Origin: Sialis fuliginosa
Lineage: Eukaryota > Arthropoda > Insecta > Megaloptera > Sialidae
DNA: 64,000 bases
Direction: 5' to 3'
NCBI GenBank assembly: GCA_961205875.1
Contig: OY540814.1
Coordinates: 8,166,993 to 8,230,992, forward strand
Shown: one piece after another, positions 10,583 through 23,613 of the stretch
How positions within the stretch are numbered: the first letter of the stretch is position 1
Layout: the number at the start of each line of letters is the position of its first letter
Program-made: the position numbers and the translations under genes
Notes under the pieces: model-generated
Databases searched by the model: none
What the model was told of the DNA's origin: nothing
What the model saw: only the letters and a program-made list of their open reading frames with translations

Positions 10583-12600
10583 ATGAGTGTAAATTATGAA
10601 CAGAAGGTAATGAATTTTTATTATATATGTCATAATTTCAGGTTAAAAATTTCAGAAATACTTAATTGCATTCATGTTTACTTACTATTTTTGGATATGA
10701 AATGACGACTAACATTTACGTCTTACTCAACAGGTTCAAGAATACAAAGATTCTTTAAAAGTCAAAGCAGAAGACCTAATTTTAGTAGGGTTTCCTAAAA
10801 AGATAGTCGAACTAAATGATCTTTTGGAAACATCACAGTTTCGAGAGAGAGAATTGACTGATGTTCATCAAGAACTTAATGTACCAATTCCTGAACCTAT
10901 TATATTGAACAATCATGATGATGGGCCACCTGTAAAGAAACGAAAATCAGAAAGTTTGTTACAGGAAGGAAGTAAAGTGATGGCATTAACGTCTGGACCC
11001 ATTCCGTGCAATAAATCCTTGTGTGATTTAATACATCTTGTAAAACCACACATCAGACAACTTGTCGAGCATTCCAATCAGGTATTTATATTTATTATAG
11101 AGATTCCATTTTGATCAGTAGGTAGTAGGTACAGTTCTGTTTACAACATGTAGTGGGGCATAGATTATAGATGTACAGTGTTTGCACCCCAACCTCGATA
11201 TTTATAACATAATTTACAATTTAGTGTATTTCTATATTTTTTCCGCGCGTGGCGACTGCAGCTGTGTCTTGCGCTGATTTAAGAAAAGTCATGGTTTTAC
11301 AACAAAATTCACAGTTTTTCTCGAAAAAAACATGTAGTGGCTCAGAAAAAAAATCATAGCTCAGAGACCATTCATAGCTAAGAAATGAAACCTACACAGT
11401 TAACTGGAAGAAGGATGAAGCTACATAACAAAAAAATTATGAAATCGGTTTGGCAAGAATCGATTCTATAAAGAAAAAGTTTAGTCCGGATATATATTTA
11501 TATACTTGTATGCAGGGGTGTGCTGGAGCCGGCTGTTAAGATTTTTAAAAATCGGTGAGCCGGTTGTTAAATTATTCTGCGAATAAAATTTTAGGCCATT
11601 CTTTTGTTTTCGTTTTCACGCGGTATCTGTTTGGCTCTACGCTCTATTTGCTCTTTTCCTCAGTTCTGCTAATCGTTTGAAATTTGTATTGCTAAAAATT
11701 TAAGAGTAAAAAAAGAGCTTGCAGCGATTCAGCTTTAGCCGCGCTGTTGAATCGCACAGTACGCGAAAGTCCCGCTGCTAAATCGCCAGTGTATATAGGT
11801 TTTGCGATTTACGTATAAAACAATGTAAAATTAATGTACGCGATAGTCTCGCTGCTAAATGTCGCTAATGTGTAAGGGGTCTAAAAGTGCATTTATTTTA
11901 TTATTTTTCAATTTTCGGTACTTGTGTATTAAATTCCCGGTTATTGCAGATATGCAAGTTTCCAGCTTCTATTTTCGTAGGGCATGTTTTTTTTTTTTTA
12001 ATTATAGTGAGCCGGTTGTTAAATGTTTGGCTTCTTATATGTATATATTATAGTGTGATAAGTTAAACAAATACTAGAAGTACCTATTATTGAATACTGA
12101 ATCTTTCTATTGCTTCAGTCAAAGCCAATTATTTGTAAAACATACTAACATGACAACATTCTTTTCCAATGTCTTTTTTTTTTAATTCTAGTATCAACAA
12201 TGCAAATAACACCTAATTTATACCTCATTTTTTTTTGTAGCTTAAAATGTGGATCTCTTTCATGATACCAAAAATTGAAGATGGTAATAACTTTGGTGTA
12301 TCAATTCAGGAAGACACCTTGGCCGAAATACAGTCGGTAGAATCTGAAGCAGCGGCGTTTTTTGATCAAATTTCTAGATATTTCATATCAAGAGGAAAAA
12401 TTGTATCCAAAGTGGCAAAGTATCCACATATCGCAGATTATCGGAGAGCTGTTCAGGAACTCGATGAAAAAGAGTTTTTAAGTTTGTGGCTTGTTTTGTC
12501 AGAAGTGCGCAATCGTTATTGTTCATTGCATGATATTGTCATAAAAAATTTAGAAAAAATAAAGAAACCAAGGTCTTCAAATGCTGAATCACTCTATTAG
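10583..12600 (+). CDS. PSME3: Proteasome activator complex subunit 3 (REG-gamma), tandem copy 1
   Basis: REG-gamma forms a heptameric cap on the nuclear 20S proteasome and speeds ATP-independent degradation (family knowledge). Exons 10583-10606, 10734-11081 and 12241-12600 join in phase 0 to 243 residues (human about 254). The PA28 N-domain has PKKIVELNDLL and ELNVPIPEP. A basic nuclear-localisation-like stretch KKRK lies near 76-79. The C-domain carries the activation-loop region PKIEDGNNFGVSIQED (about 134-149), KYPHIADYRRAVQELDEKEF and the C-terminal NAESLY that docks into 20S pockets. Of the three copies this is closest to vertebrate REG-gamma (keeps DYRR, DEKEF, SEVRN), so it is probably the ancestral-type gene. 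AATAAA near 12854 is a candidate poly(A) signal. Confidence 0.93.
11500..12060. repeat. hAT-like repeat remnant in PSME3 copy 1 intron 2
   Basis: GCAGGGGTGTGCTGGAGCCGG at about 11514 and two further GAGCCGGTTGTTAAAT units (near 11558 and 12008) resemble degraded TAGGGGTGTGC-type hAT MITEs. No convincing second terminus or TSD. Non-coding. Confidence 0.35.
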
Positions 12601-12944
12601 ACATTTAAACTAATTTTGTTTTAAGAAATTGTTTTACCAGGACGTACGTGGTAAAATTATACAACTCGAAAATTTTTTTTAATGTTTTCTTTTATTGATA
12701 ATGATGCATTCTGGTTGCAGTGATAAATTAAGACATGTAATTAAAAATAGTAAATAATAACTTTTATTTATTTTTTCAGTACAATAACTATTTTGTTTGT
12801 TTTCCTTGTTCATATTTATTATTATAATAAATTGTATGGAGTGCATGTTTCAATAAAATAGTAAAAATCTGTGTTATTTTATTAAGAATATCCAATTCCT
12901 GTTATTATTTAACTTTTTTGTTATGGGCTTTTTAATATGTGAAT

Positions 12945-13585
12945 TAGACTTGTGTAGTTCACGAACGAACTAGTTCAAAAGAGAGCTCCCACACAGGAAC
13001 TAGTTCGTATGCGCTTCATTCTTTTAGTTCAATAGTTCCCGATATACTTCAAATACACTGTTCTAAAAATGAGATTGTATGATTTTTATGTTCAATAATT
13101 TACGTTTTCAATACTTTATTACTAATTTTGAATTTGTTTTACTAGATATATTATATTGAATTTTTTTTAGTTAACATGAATGCAATACGTCTGTCAAAAG
13201 CACGTGATTTTTATATTATTTTATGACAATCAACAAAAAGAAATGAAATTAAAATATATTGCTTAAATTACTATACAATAAATAATGTATAATTGAAAAT
13301 GGAAAAAAGAAGGTTATTGTAAATATATACATTTAAAAATATCATTCTTGTCTATAAATTAATAACAAATTCAAAATTGCATCAGTTTGCATAATAGTAC
13401 AAAATTACTAATTAAACAATTTAATTATATATTACAAATCCAATATATCTAAATCAATAAATTGTCATCGTATAGTCTGGAAAGAAATTCTATGAACTAA
13501 AAGAACTAGAAGAATGAACTAGTTCATTAAAGACCACTGAACTATAAGGAGCACTCTCTGTTATGAACTAAAATGCCCAACTCTA
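12945..13585. mobile_element. Non-autonomous hAT-type element, 8-bp TSD
   Basis: Ends TAGACTTGTGTAGTTC and CCCAACTCTA with internal GAACTAGTTC motifs near both ends. The perfect 8-bp duplication ATGTGAAT flanks it (12937-12944 and 13586-13593). About 641 bp, A/T-rich, no ORF. Confidence 0.75.
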
Positions 13586-13593
13586 ATGTGAAT

Positions 13594-15389
13594 AAGTGAA
13601 ATACAGTAAGGTCTCTTTTTATGTGTATTTGAAGAAGATTTTGCACCAGTTCACAAATGGTGCCAAGTTGTATTTTCAGATAGTGATAATAGTCCAGGCT
13701 GTGGAGGCTAAAACAGATTATTTTTGCGTACAGTTTTAATACTTACAGGATATGTTACAAAAGTAGTTTAGAATAATACTCTATGTTTGCTCCGATTTTG
13801 GTTGTCCATGGTACAATTGCAAAATTCTTAAGATTTTCTGATTTTTGCTAAATAGCGGTCTAAATAAGTAGGTATATTATACAAAAAAAAGTTTCAAATA
13901 AAAGTGAATCGCTACAAAATTCCCTACAACCTCCATTTTGAAAAAAATTAAAAAATTCATTTGTTTATCCGCTACGCTGATTAAAATGGCTGAAAACGCA
14001 CTTTTATTAAGCTGTAATAATTAATAAAATTTAACACTTTTTAAGTTGATACCTCTGGAAAATAAACATTTTGTGGTACAGAACATTCACTGAAAATTAA
14101 AACCTGATATCTTCAACAGTTTTTGTTTTATTAAATTGTTAATAATTGTTTGATTAACAATAAAAGTTTTTGTAAAACTGTTTGTATGTGTTCTCAAAGA
14201 CTTATACAATCGATTCCCACCATAAAAAAGTAAAGATTTTCAATTCTTTGGCAAATGGTAGCACTAAAATCTTATTCTTAAGTTTTTTCTATTTTAAACC
14301 AATTCAATTGTTTCATAGAACCACAAATATTTAAATAATAATAGCCAGGAACCTGCTCTGAATAATTATTTATCTACCTATTGGTGAAAACCGCATTAAA
14401 ATCGCTTTAGTAGTTTTCGAGATAAGCGGTAAAAGATACAAAAATAAGCTTCTTTTTATGAAGGTAGAGTTAATTAATTAATTGTATGAACAGTTAACTT
14501 TTATAAAAATTGTGTAGCGTGTAATATACATTAAATAACTTTAAAACTAATAAACCGATTTTAATAAAAGCTTATTTATTTAATAAGCGCATTCTCGACC
14601 GTCATCTACACGTCGTACGAAAAACTTGTTTGTACAAAAGCTGTTGGGAATTGAATCCTCTACAACTTTGTCATTTAAATGTGTCACTTATTTTTAATAA
14701 AAATGGCATAAAAGTTGAAAAAACTGCGCCACTCTTCTAATTTTTAATAGTTTTTGCTTATTATTAGCAATAAATAATGTTTTTTCAACAATATTGACTT
14801 TATAAAGATTGTAGAGAATTAAATTCTCTATAAAATTGTTATTAACCTTTTTATCGAAAAATGCAAAATACGCGTTCAAATCGACAAAACCACAAAATTC
14901 AAGATGGCGGACACTTCCGGTAACTAATTTATGGGCAAGAATGTGATTTCATCATCTACTCCGCCAGGGACACACAACTGCGTCAAAAGTTTCGACTAGG
15001 CAGTTTTTTTCGTGAAAAAATCTTTAATGATTGGGCTACTTGCGTTTTTTCTAAGATGCCAAGGCTTTAACTCTTCAATTTTTGTCCGAAACATTTTTCT
15101 CTATGTTACTTTAGAATAGATCATTGTGTATATTTTTTATTTTAATACAATTTTTTAAAATTTTTTTCGGACTCAACACCGAGAATAATTGGAATGTCTG
15201 TTTCTGTGGTAGATCATTCGATTCATCAATTGTCGACGGGTTTCCCAACCATTAAAAAATTCAGGTCAAATATCGATCTAATTAGACTGGTCTAAAACCT
15301 TAGAAACGATATTAAATTATTGTTTTATTGTATTTTTTATTTTCAAAAAAATATTTTATTAACGTCTAATTTATCTAATTTTGTTTACA
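13594..15389. other. Intergenic between PSME3 copies 1 and 2
   Basis: I see no gene. The sequence is low-complexity A/T with repeat-like unique stretches. From about 15170 to 15330 it resembles the region upstream of copy 3 (19576-19720; shared TTAGACTGGTCTAAAACCTT), marking the shared 5' flank or promoter of copies 2 and 3. Confidence 0.45.
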
Positions 15390-17640
15390 ATGAGTGTAAA
15401 TTATGAACAAAAGGTATGTTATATAATTAATTAATAATTTTTAACTGCCACAACTTAATTAACTCGCATACCTATGTATATCATACCTATACATACATAT
15501 ATCTGTTTGCATCAAAAATATGATAGTTTTAACTTATGTATAATCATATTAATTTTTCTGGTATAATTATGATTGAACCGTATTTAAGACAAATTATAAT
15601 ACTCATCTCTTCGCTTGTCACAAACGTAGTAGGCTTCCCCCATTTGATTATTATAATATTTAAATCATTTTTCCATGTACCAAACCAGGACAGATATTTT
15701 GAAACTCATTTACTAGATGAAGAAGTACTCATATATATTTGTGCGATTAAATTATTATGTAATCTATTCAAAATTGTATAAGTATACATTTTGTGGCAAT
15801 AAATATTTGATATTCCGAATTTTAGTATATAAAATGTATGAATGAAATGGACATATATTTGCGTTTTTATTTAAAATGATGTAATTATATAAACTCCGCC
15901 CTAGAAAAAGATAACCGATGATATTTGTCTTAATATTTTCGAATCTGTTGTAAGCGATTCTAACCTTTACGGCGGCAGACGACTTCTGAAACCCATAGTA
16001 CATATCCCATGTATCTGCTCTCTTTTACGTGTAGACTTGCTATTGCCCATTTGCACAATCATCTTCTATCTTGTGCTCCTGTTAATACACACAAAAATAC
16101 AAAACAGCATAGAACGCAAATACCACTGACAATGAGTTATTGAAAAAGAAGCAATCCAGCCGACACGACACCTTACCGTCAACAACAAATAAAATTTATT
16201 AATATAATAAAAAAGAAAAGGTCGTTTAGTGACCACAACAAAATGCATATAAAACATAGACTAACATTTATATTTTGGCAAACAGGTTCAGGAATATAAA
16301 GATTATGTAAAGGTTAAGGCAGAAGAATTAATTTTAGTAGGGGTTTCTCAAAAGATAGTCGAATTAAATGATCTTTTGGAAAGAACGGAGTTTCGGGAGA
16401 GAGAATTGACTGATGTTCATCAAGAACTTAATGTACCAATTCCAGACCCCATTGCATTGAACAATCTAGATGACGAGCCGATTACAAAGAAAAGAAAATC
16501 AGAAATAGTGTTAAATAAAGGAAGTAAAGTGATGGAATTAACATCTGGACCCATTCCATGCAATAAATCTTTGTGTGATTTAATACATCTTATAAAACCA
16601 TACATCAGGCAACTTGTCGAGCATTCCAATCTGGTATTTATATATTTATTATAAATATCCCATTTATCCAGGACCGTAATTACCATCGGAGCAGTGCATC
16701 GGGGGTCCCAGAGCAAGGAGGGTATTTTTTTTTTTACGAAATCGGAATAAACATTTCTTTACAAAAAATAATGTTTCTCTCCCATATGTTGCCCACAAGT
16801 TATCAAGTAAATTATTATTTTTAAATGTGTTTTTAACCGTTTTGAATAAAATTTTGAATTGGGGCACATTTACATATTTATAATTATAAGGAATACATTT
16901 TCCTAAAATTTTATTAAAATCCATCAGGCAATTTTCTCTCTGAAACTATTCGACGTAAAAATTTAACACATAAATATTTATTCTTGTTTAATTTTTTTTA
17001 ATGAAATCGACAAGATTTAAAAACACTTAAACAGCCTCATCATTGTTTTTTTACTGGTGTAATTTTCATTGTTTATAAAATAAAACATAAAAATAATTAA
17101 AATTTGAAAACGTTCACATTTTTATTGATACTTTTTTTCTCGAAAATAGTCACATAGATGAAAATTGTTCAACAAATTTTTTATAAAGAGCCCTTTGATC
17201 ACTTGCTGCCCCAGAGCCTCTAGTTACGGCCCTGATCAACATAATGCTCAGAACACTATATTTAGAATATGTTTTTGTAGCTCAAAATGTGGATTTCTTT
17301 CATGATACCAAAAATTGAAGATGGTAATAATTTTGGTGTATCAATTCAAGAAGAAACTTTGGTTGAAATACAGATAGTTGAATCTGAAGCAGCATCGTAT
17401 TTCAATCAAATTTCTGGATATTTTATATCAAGAGGGGATATTGTTTCCAAAGTGGCAAAGTATCCACATATAGCAGATTATCGGGTAGCTGTTCAGGAAT
17501 TTGATGAAAAAATGTTTTTAAGTTTCTCGTTTATTTTGTCAGACGTGCGTAATCATTATAGTTCTTTGCATGATATTGTCATCAAAAATTTAGAAAAAAT
17601 AAAGAAACCAAGATCTTCTAATGCAGAATCACTATATTAG
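15390..17640 (+). CDS. PSME3: Proteasome activator complex subunit 3 (REG-gamma), tandem copy 2
   Basis: Exons 15390-15413, 16286-16633 and 17281-17640; 243 residues, same splice positions and phases as copy 1. Intact frame, NLS-like KKRK, activation loop PKIEDGNNFGVSIQEE and the NAESLY tail all remain. Differences from copy 1 include FPKK to VSQK in the first helix region and DYRVAVQEFDEKMFLSFSFILSDVRNHY in the C-domain. The FSFILS.VRNHY block is shared with copy 3, so 2 and 3 are sister copies. Intron 2 holds a transposon at the same place as in copy 3. A candidate AATAAA lies near 18433. Confidence 0.92.
16671..17234. repeat. Transposon in PSME3 copy 2 intron 2, orthologous to that in copy 3
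   Basis: Ends CAGGACCGTAATTACC and CTAGTTACGGCCCTG are inverted. The copy 3 intron carries the same element at 21147-22020 with the same right junction (CCCTG followed by ATCAACATAATGCTC). Copy 1 lacks it, so insertion preceded the copy 2/3 duplication. Confidence 0.7.
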
Positions 17641-17742
17641 ATATTTAAATTATTGGTTTTTAAGAACTTTTTTTACCAAATAGACGAATATGGTCTAATT
17701 ATATATTTCTAAATTTTTTTAGTATTAGTATTGGTATTTTTA

Positions 17743-18294
17743 TTAAGGGGGAACATATGAGTAGTCGGCGGAAAAAATAGGTGAATTTTGGGAATTATTA
17801 TCTCAAGAACTATTTGTTCAATTTCATCCAGGTTTATTTTATTCTAAAGTATTTATATTGAGGTATGTTGCAATTTGTTTTTATGAATGTATATCGATTG
17901 TGAGCGCAGCTGTCGTGGCCGGCATAAAACGTGTCACTCGATGCGGTTCCCAGGATTACTAGCAGTATTTTCTTGAAAGTCAATGTAACATTCAATCAGG
18001 CCCCATTCCGTGAAGAAAAAATCGTACGTACCGAAGGGCGTTAAAATTTCTGTTTCAGATCATCTGACTGCCAATAATCCTGGACACCGCATCGAGGGAC
18101 ATATTTTACGCCGACCACAACAGCAGCGGTCCCAGTTGATATATATTCATAAACTTTATAAACATACCTAAATATTATAATATTATACTTTAGAATAAAA
18201 TAAACCTGGAAGAAATCAAACAATTAGTTTTTGAGATAATAATTCCCAAAATTCACTTATTTTTTCCGCCGTCTACTCATATGTTCCCCCTTAA
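17743..18294. repeat. Fold-back MITE between PSME3 copies 2 and 3
   Basis: TTAAGGGGGAACATATGAGT at the left is mirrored by TACTCATATGTTCCCCCTTA at the right; the arms are near-complementary for about 250 bases (including the ATTCTAAAGTAT and CGCATCGAG/CTCGATGCG parts). Confidence 0.8.
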
Positions 18295-19137
18295 TATTGA
18301 TTCGTTTTGGTGGCAGTGAAAATTAAGACATTTTATTTAAAAATGCTGTACTTAAATATATTTAATATTTTTCAGTATAAGTAATTATATTTTGTATATT
18401 TTTCTTGTTGATATATATTATATTATATTAAAATAAAATTATATGCAGTGCTGGTGGATCGTTTTTAATTTAGAGAGGTAACATGATAATTTTTCATTGA
18501 AATGGAGCAAGAAAATTATTTAAATTCGAATTGTAATGTATTTTTGTTCAGTTGCTTGATTTAACAGTTATTATTATATTGTTATGCCCAGACCCTGAGA
18601 GAGTTTCAATGGGGCCCGGGTCAAACAACATTTCAGGGGCCCAATACCCCGCCCCTCGTTTCGCGAGCGTAAGAAAATTTTATAAAAAAAAGTTATTATA
18701 AAAAAACTTATAATTTTTAATATTCAAAAATTAAAGAAAAACTCGAACTTAAATTGTGAAATAATGAAAATAAAAACAAGGAAAGAAAAGTATAAGTAAG
18801 TATAAGATCTGCGAAATAACACTTAATTCAAAAAACTTACAAGCTAATAATATATGTACCTATATATTTTTTAAATTTATTATTTGATTATTATAAATAA
18901 TCATAATATTTCAAATTATTTAAAAAATGCTTTGCGCGCTTTAAAATTTGCAAATTATTTAATTATTTTTGAAAAATTAACTTTTCGTGCATAGTCACAA
19001 TTTATATTTTTGTCGATCTGTTAAAAAAATTTACTCTTTTCAGGGTACTAAAGCTTCTTTCAGTAAAAGCAACAGAAGCGGGTAAACTCAAAAATATTCT
19101 ATGAATAATTTAAAAATGTAAGATAAATAGATAGATA

Positions 19138-19500
19138 AAGGGGGCGGCTCCTGCACTTAGGCCACTAGAGCCCATTGTGCCCCCTTGAGATTACTAAGCC
19201 TTCACTCTTTGAACAGGCCCGTTGCTTCAGCGAAGGATAGAATCTTGTTCATCGGCATGTCTTGAATGTCTCTCGGTTCAAGAAAAGGGGAGCCAAGGTA
19301 TTTGTTCCTTATTTCTGCAAGTGCTGTGCAAATGCAAAGGACGTGTTCTGAAGTTTCCTCCTGTGTTCGACATTTTCTACACTGTGGGTTAGGCGGTATG
19401 CCTATAGTGTGGAGATGGTTGTTCTTTCGCCTGAGACTTGTTAGGAGGCCCGTAACGATTTTGAGTTGTCTATGTAAGATAATATAAATTATAAATATTT
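19138..19500 (-). pseudogene. 3' remnant of a non-LTR retrotransposon (LINE) ORF2
   Basis: The minus-strand translation from about 19490 to 19202 reads TGLLTSLRRKNNHLHTIGIP, then CRKCRTQEETSEHVLCIC (a Cys-Cys-His-Cys knuckle typical of the C-terminus of insect LINE ORF2 proteins), then NKYLGSPFLEPRDIQDMP and a stop. No reverse transcriptase domain remains upstream; the open frame beyond 19490 is A/T-rich noise. A 5'-truncated dead copy between PSME3 copies 2 and 3. Confidence 0.75.
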
Positions 19501-19804
19501 TTATAAAATATAAATATTTTTCGGGGCGCCTTTCCATACGGAAACTTTCATTTTCTTTCAGAGTAAACTCTGGATTCATCATCGGGAATAATTGAAATGT
19601 CTATTTCTATGATAGATCAGCGATTTATCAATTTGAGCGGGTTTCTAATCCATTAAAATTCAGCTCAAATATCGATCAAATTAGACTGGTCTAAAACCTT
19701 AGAAACGATAATAAATTATTTTTGTATTGTATTTATTAAATTTAATAATTAAGAAGTTTAAATAAATTATATTATTAACGTCCGATTTATTACTTTCGTT
19801 TACA

Positions 19805-22426
19805 ATGAGTGTAAATTATGAACATAAGGTATGCAATATTATTATTAATTAATAGTTTTTTAACTGCTACAACTGAAATAACTAGTCAAATGTTACATGT
19901 TACTAATTCGCATATACTATACTATAATTTCCATCAAATATATGTATGTCACTTTCAACTTATATATAATCGTATATTAATTTTCTATCGATTTTTCTGT
20001 TATATTGATGAATGAACCGTTTTCAAGACATGTCATAATATGTATATTTATATTACTCATATGACGTAACAGCTCTTAATTTGACATATTCCTAGTACTC
20101 GTACCGAGTCCTCCTCTTATATTTTGTGTTTTTGTTAATACCCGTTAAAATTCAAAACAACAGAATAAAATACAAATACCATTGAGTTGTTGGAAACGGA
20201 GCAATCCAGCCGACGCGACATCACACCAGCATCAACAAATTATATTAATATGTATAAGGGATGTAAAAAAAGCAATTTTTTTTCTTCGTTCTCATTACAA
20301 AATAAGTTAGTTTATGACCTAAAATAAATCCTTGTCCTCTCGTTTCCCATTTAAATAACATTAAAAAATTATTCTTTAGTACTAAAGTTGGTATTACTGA
20401 TTCATGATAATGGATAAAAAAATTTAAGGACGTCATTTTGTAGAAAATAAAATTATTTTCTAATAATGCCAGTTGTCAGCTGGCTCATTCTTTTTCCGAT
20501 AGCTCAGTAATAGGGTTAGCTATTTAAGTGATATTTATAGAATATTGACGTATACATTGACGTTATACATGTTTTTTGAATCATCCTAATGTATAATAAT
20601 CTCTAAAAAGTCGTCTTGTACCACAGCAGTTTATTGTTCCTATATAAAACACAGATTAAAATTAAAATTTTGGAAAACAGGTTCAAGAATATAAAGATTC
20701 TTTAAAGGTTAAAGCAGAAGACTTAATTTTAGTAGAGTTTACCAAAAAGATAGTCGAACTAAATGATCTTTTGGAAACAATGCAGCTTAAAGAGAGAGAA
20801 TTAAAAGATATTCATCAAGAACTTAATGTACCAGTTCCGGAACCCATTGCATTGAACACTCATTATGATGGGCCAATTACAAGGAAAAGAAAATCAGAAA
20901 TAGTGTTACATAAAGCAAGTAAAGTGATAGCATTAACGTCTGGACCTATTCAATGTAATAAATCTTTGTGTGATTTAATACATCTTATAAAACCATACAT
21001 CAGGCAACTTGTCGAGCATTCCAATCTGGTATTTATATATTTATTACAAATATTCCATTCATGCCATTTTGACTGGTAAATATAGTTCTGTCTCCACGAC
21101 ATGTAGTAGATGGAATATAGATTTATTTCGTTTTCAATTATATATCAGGGCTGTAACTACCACTGGGCCAGTGCCCCAGCGCAAGGAGGGCATTTTTTAC
21201 GAAATCGGAATAATTTTTTTTGTCAAACTCACTTTGGAAAATTTTTCAAAAATAAAAACCCAAAAAACTAGATTTTGAAAACATTTATAGAACTATTTTT
21301 TAGCGCCATCGCGAAGTACATAAAAAAATATACAAAAAAAGATTGGCCCTCTCCTATATGTTGTCCACAAATTATTATCAACGAGTTTATTTTATTTTTA
21401 AATGTGTTTTTTAACCGTTTTGAATAAAATTTTGAATTGGAATTTGGCACGCTTACATATTTATAATCATAAGGAATACATTTTCCAAAAATTTAATTAA
21501 AATCTATTTACTAATGGTCGTTATAAAAAAAACTAACGGTTTTAGTTTTTATTTTCTTTAGGTTTTGTAATAAAATTAAAGATTTTTAAATATTTAATTT
21601 TACAGGGCAATTCATAACGAAAAAACAGCATTTTTAGTTTTTCGTAACATCGAAACACTAATGAAATTATTTTAGTGTTCGTCCGTCTGTCACATGCAAT
21701 TTTCTGTAAAAAAAACTATTCGGCGTAAACATTTCAAAAACACAAGTTATATCATTAAAAAAATATACATTTTTTAAATGAAATCGACAAGGTTTAAAAA
21801 CACTAAAACAGCCTCATCATTGTTTTTATTTACTGGTGTAGTTTTAATTGTTTATAAAAAATATAAATAATTAAAATTTGAAAGCCTTCACATTTTTATT
21901 GAAAAATTTAATTTTTTTCGTAAATAGTCACATACATAAAAATCGTTCAACAAATTTGTTATAAGGAACCCCTCGATAACTTGCTGCCCCGGGGCTCCAG
22001 AGCCTCTAGTTACGGCCCTGATCAACATAATGCTCAGAACACTATATTTAGAATATGTTTTTGTAGCTCAAAATGTGGATTTCTTTAATGATACCAAAAA
22101 TCGAAGATGGTGATAATTTTGGTGTAGCAATTCAAGAAAAAGTTTTAACTGAAATACAGTTAGTAGAATCTGATGCAACATCGAATTTTAATCAGATTTC
22201 TGATTATTTTATACTAAGAGGGAAATTGATATCCAAAGTGACAAAGTATCCACATATCGCAGATTATCGAATAACTGTTAAGGAATTCGATGAAACAATG
22301 TTTTTAATTTTCTCGTTTATTTTGTCAAACGTGCGTAATCATTATTGTTCTTTGCATGATATTGTCATCAAAAATTTAGAAAAAATAAAGAAACCAAGAT
22401 CTTTTAATGCAGAATCACTATATTAG
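19805..22426 (+). CDS. PSME3: Proteasome activator complex subunit 3 (REG-gamma), tandem copy 3
   Basis: Exons 19805-19828, 20681-21028 and 22067-22426; 243 residues, identical intron positions. The most diverged of the three: exon 1 has EHK for EQK, the NLS-like stretch reads RKRK, the activation region reads PKIEDGDNFGVAIQEK, and the C-domain reads DYRITVKEFDETMFLIFSFILSNVRNHY. The C-terminal NAESLY and all splice sites are intact, so it should still make protein. The changes in the activation region and the loss of charged residues could alter how it opens or selects 20S sites. AATAAA near 22613 is a candidate poly(A) signal. Confidence 0.9.
21147..22020. repeat. Transposon in PSME3 copy 3 intron 2
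   Basis: Ends CAGGGCTGTAACTACC and CTAGTTACGGCCCTG; longer than the copy 2 version, with extra sequence in the middle (about 21520-21700). Same junction with the downstream intron as in copy 2. Confidence 0.7.
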
Positions 22427-23139
22427 ACATTTAATTATTGGTTTTTAAGAACTTTTTACCAGATACATAAATTTAGTGAAATTATATATTTCTAAATTTT
22501 TTGAGTATTAGTATTTGAAATTTCTATTCATTCTGATGGCAGTGATAAATTATGATATATTTATTTGTCAGTATAATAATATTTTGTATGTTTTACTTGT
22601 TGATATTTATTACAATAAAATTATATGCAGTGATGGTGGAACGTTTTTACTTAAGAGGGGACATCATGATAATTTTTTTATTGAAAGAGGGAGCAAGCTA
22701 ATAATTGAAATACCAATTGTAAGAGCCATTTCACACATACCCGGCTGCCTGGTAACCGGCGTCGTTTATCCGTTCTCAGTTCTCGAGCATATGCTTTCAC
22801 ACGTATCTGGCTCGCCACCTTCTATATGTTCTTTAACTTTACCAGTATTCATGTAGTAATGGAAATATCTAGAATATTGTAAAAAATATACTGCAACAAT
22901 GAGACGTAAAGAATTATAGATTCATCAAAAATAGTTTGGGAGGTTAAAACTATAATAACCCTTTATTTAATAGGGGATATTTGAAAAAATATTAAAAATA
23001 AATAAAAATAATTTTTATAACGTCTATTATGCTGGCTTTAGGGAGTGAGGCTGGTCGACCGCTCGGAGTACCAGTTCAGAAGGGGAGGCGGAGGGCCACA
23101 TTGAATTCTATTAGTTTTTTTTAACAATTAAGAACAAAA

Positions 23140-23455
23140 AAAACTAGATATAACTCAAAGGGCCCACTATCCCCATACATCCCTGCTCTAAATAATCGTT
23201 GGTTGATACTGGAAATCGATAACACGTATTAATACTAAACCGGGTATCAAATTTAATTAGCGCATCACAATGGGTTCTCAAAATATTAAATAAAATCTAA
23301 TTCAAGACAAAATCTTTGAGAATCTGCAGCAACTGCAGCTCCTGCACGAAGATTTCGGAACATGTTTATATGAACTTTTTTGCTTGAAATATTATTCTCA
23401 ATAAACTGTTCAAGTTTGTTCCACCTGATATGACTCACCTTTGTATATCAAAGAT
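23140..23455. repeat. Single-arm copy of the 55212-56394 fold-back family
   Basis: Shares CCTGATATGACTCACC, CAAAATATTAAATAAA and the TATTAATACTAAACC stretch with the arms at 55212-56394 and with 34270-34470. Flanking sequence after it (CCGAGAATAACCTCTCCGAA near 23541) also recurs near 34575, so a longer unit was copied. Confidence 0.6.
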
Positions 23456-23613
23456 TTTCGAAAACTTCCGATTGTTATAGTGTTAAAATAAGACTTGTTC
23501 CGAATTTTTTAATAATACTCTAGCCCTACATAGAATAACCTCCGAGAATAACCTCTCCGAATAGATTGATGCATACTAATCTGAACTTATTGTTAGCTAA
23601 TAGTATTGTTTAT

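Noticed and set aside
19202-19582. A real host gene with a zinc knuckle
   Set aside because: The Cys-Cys-His-Cys block with its flanking text is that of LINE ORF2 ends, and it is truncated upstream.
22515-22856. 113-codon open frame after PSME3 copy 3
   Set aside because: No similarity recognised; it starts in the 3' UTR of the PSME3 copy and runs into repeat-like DNA.
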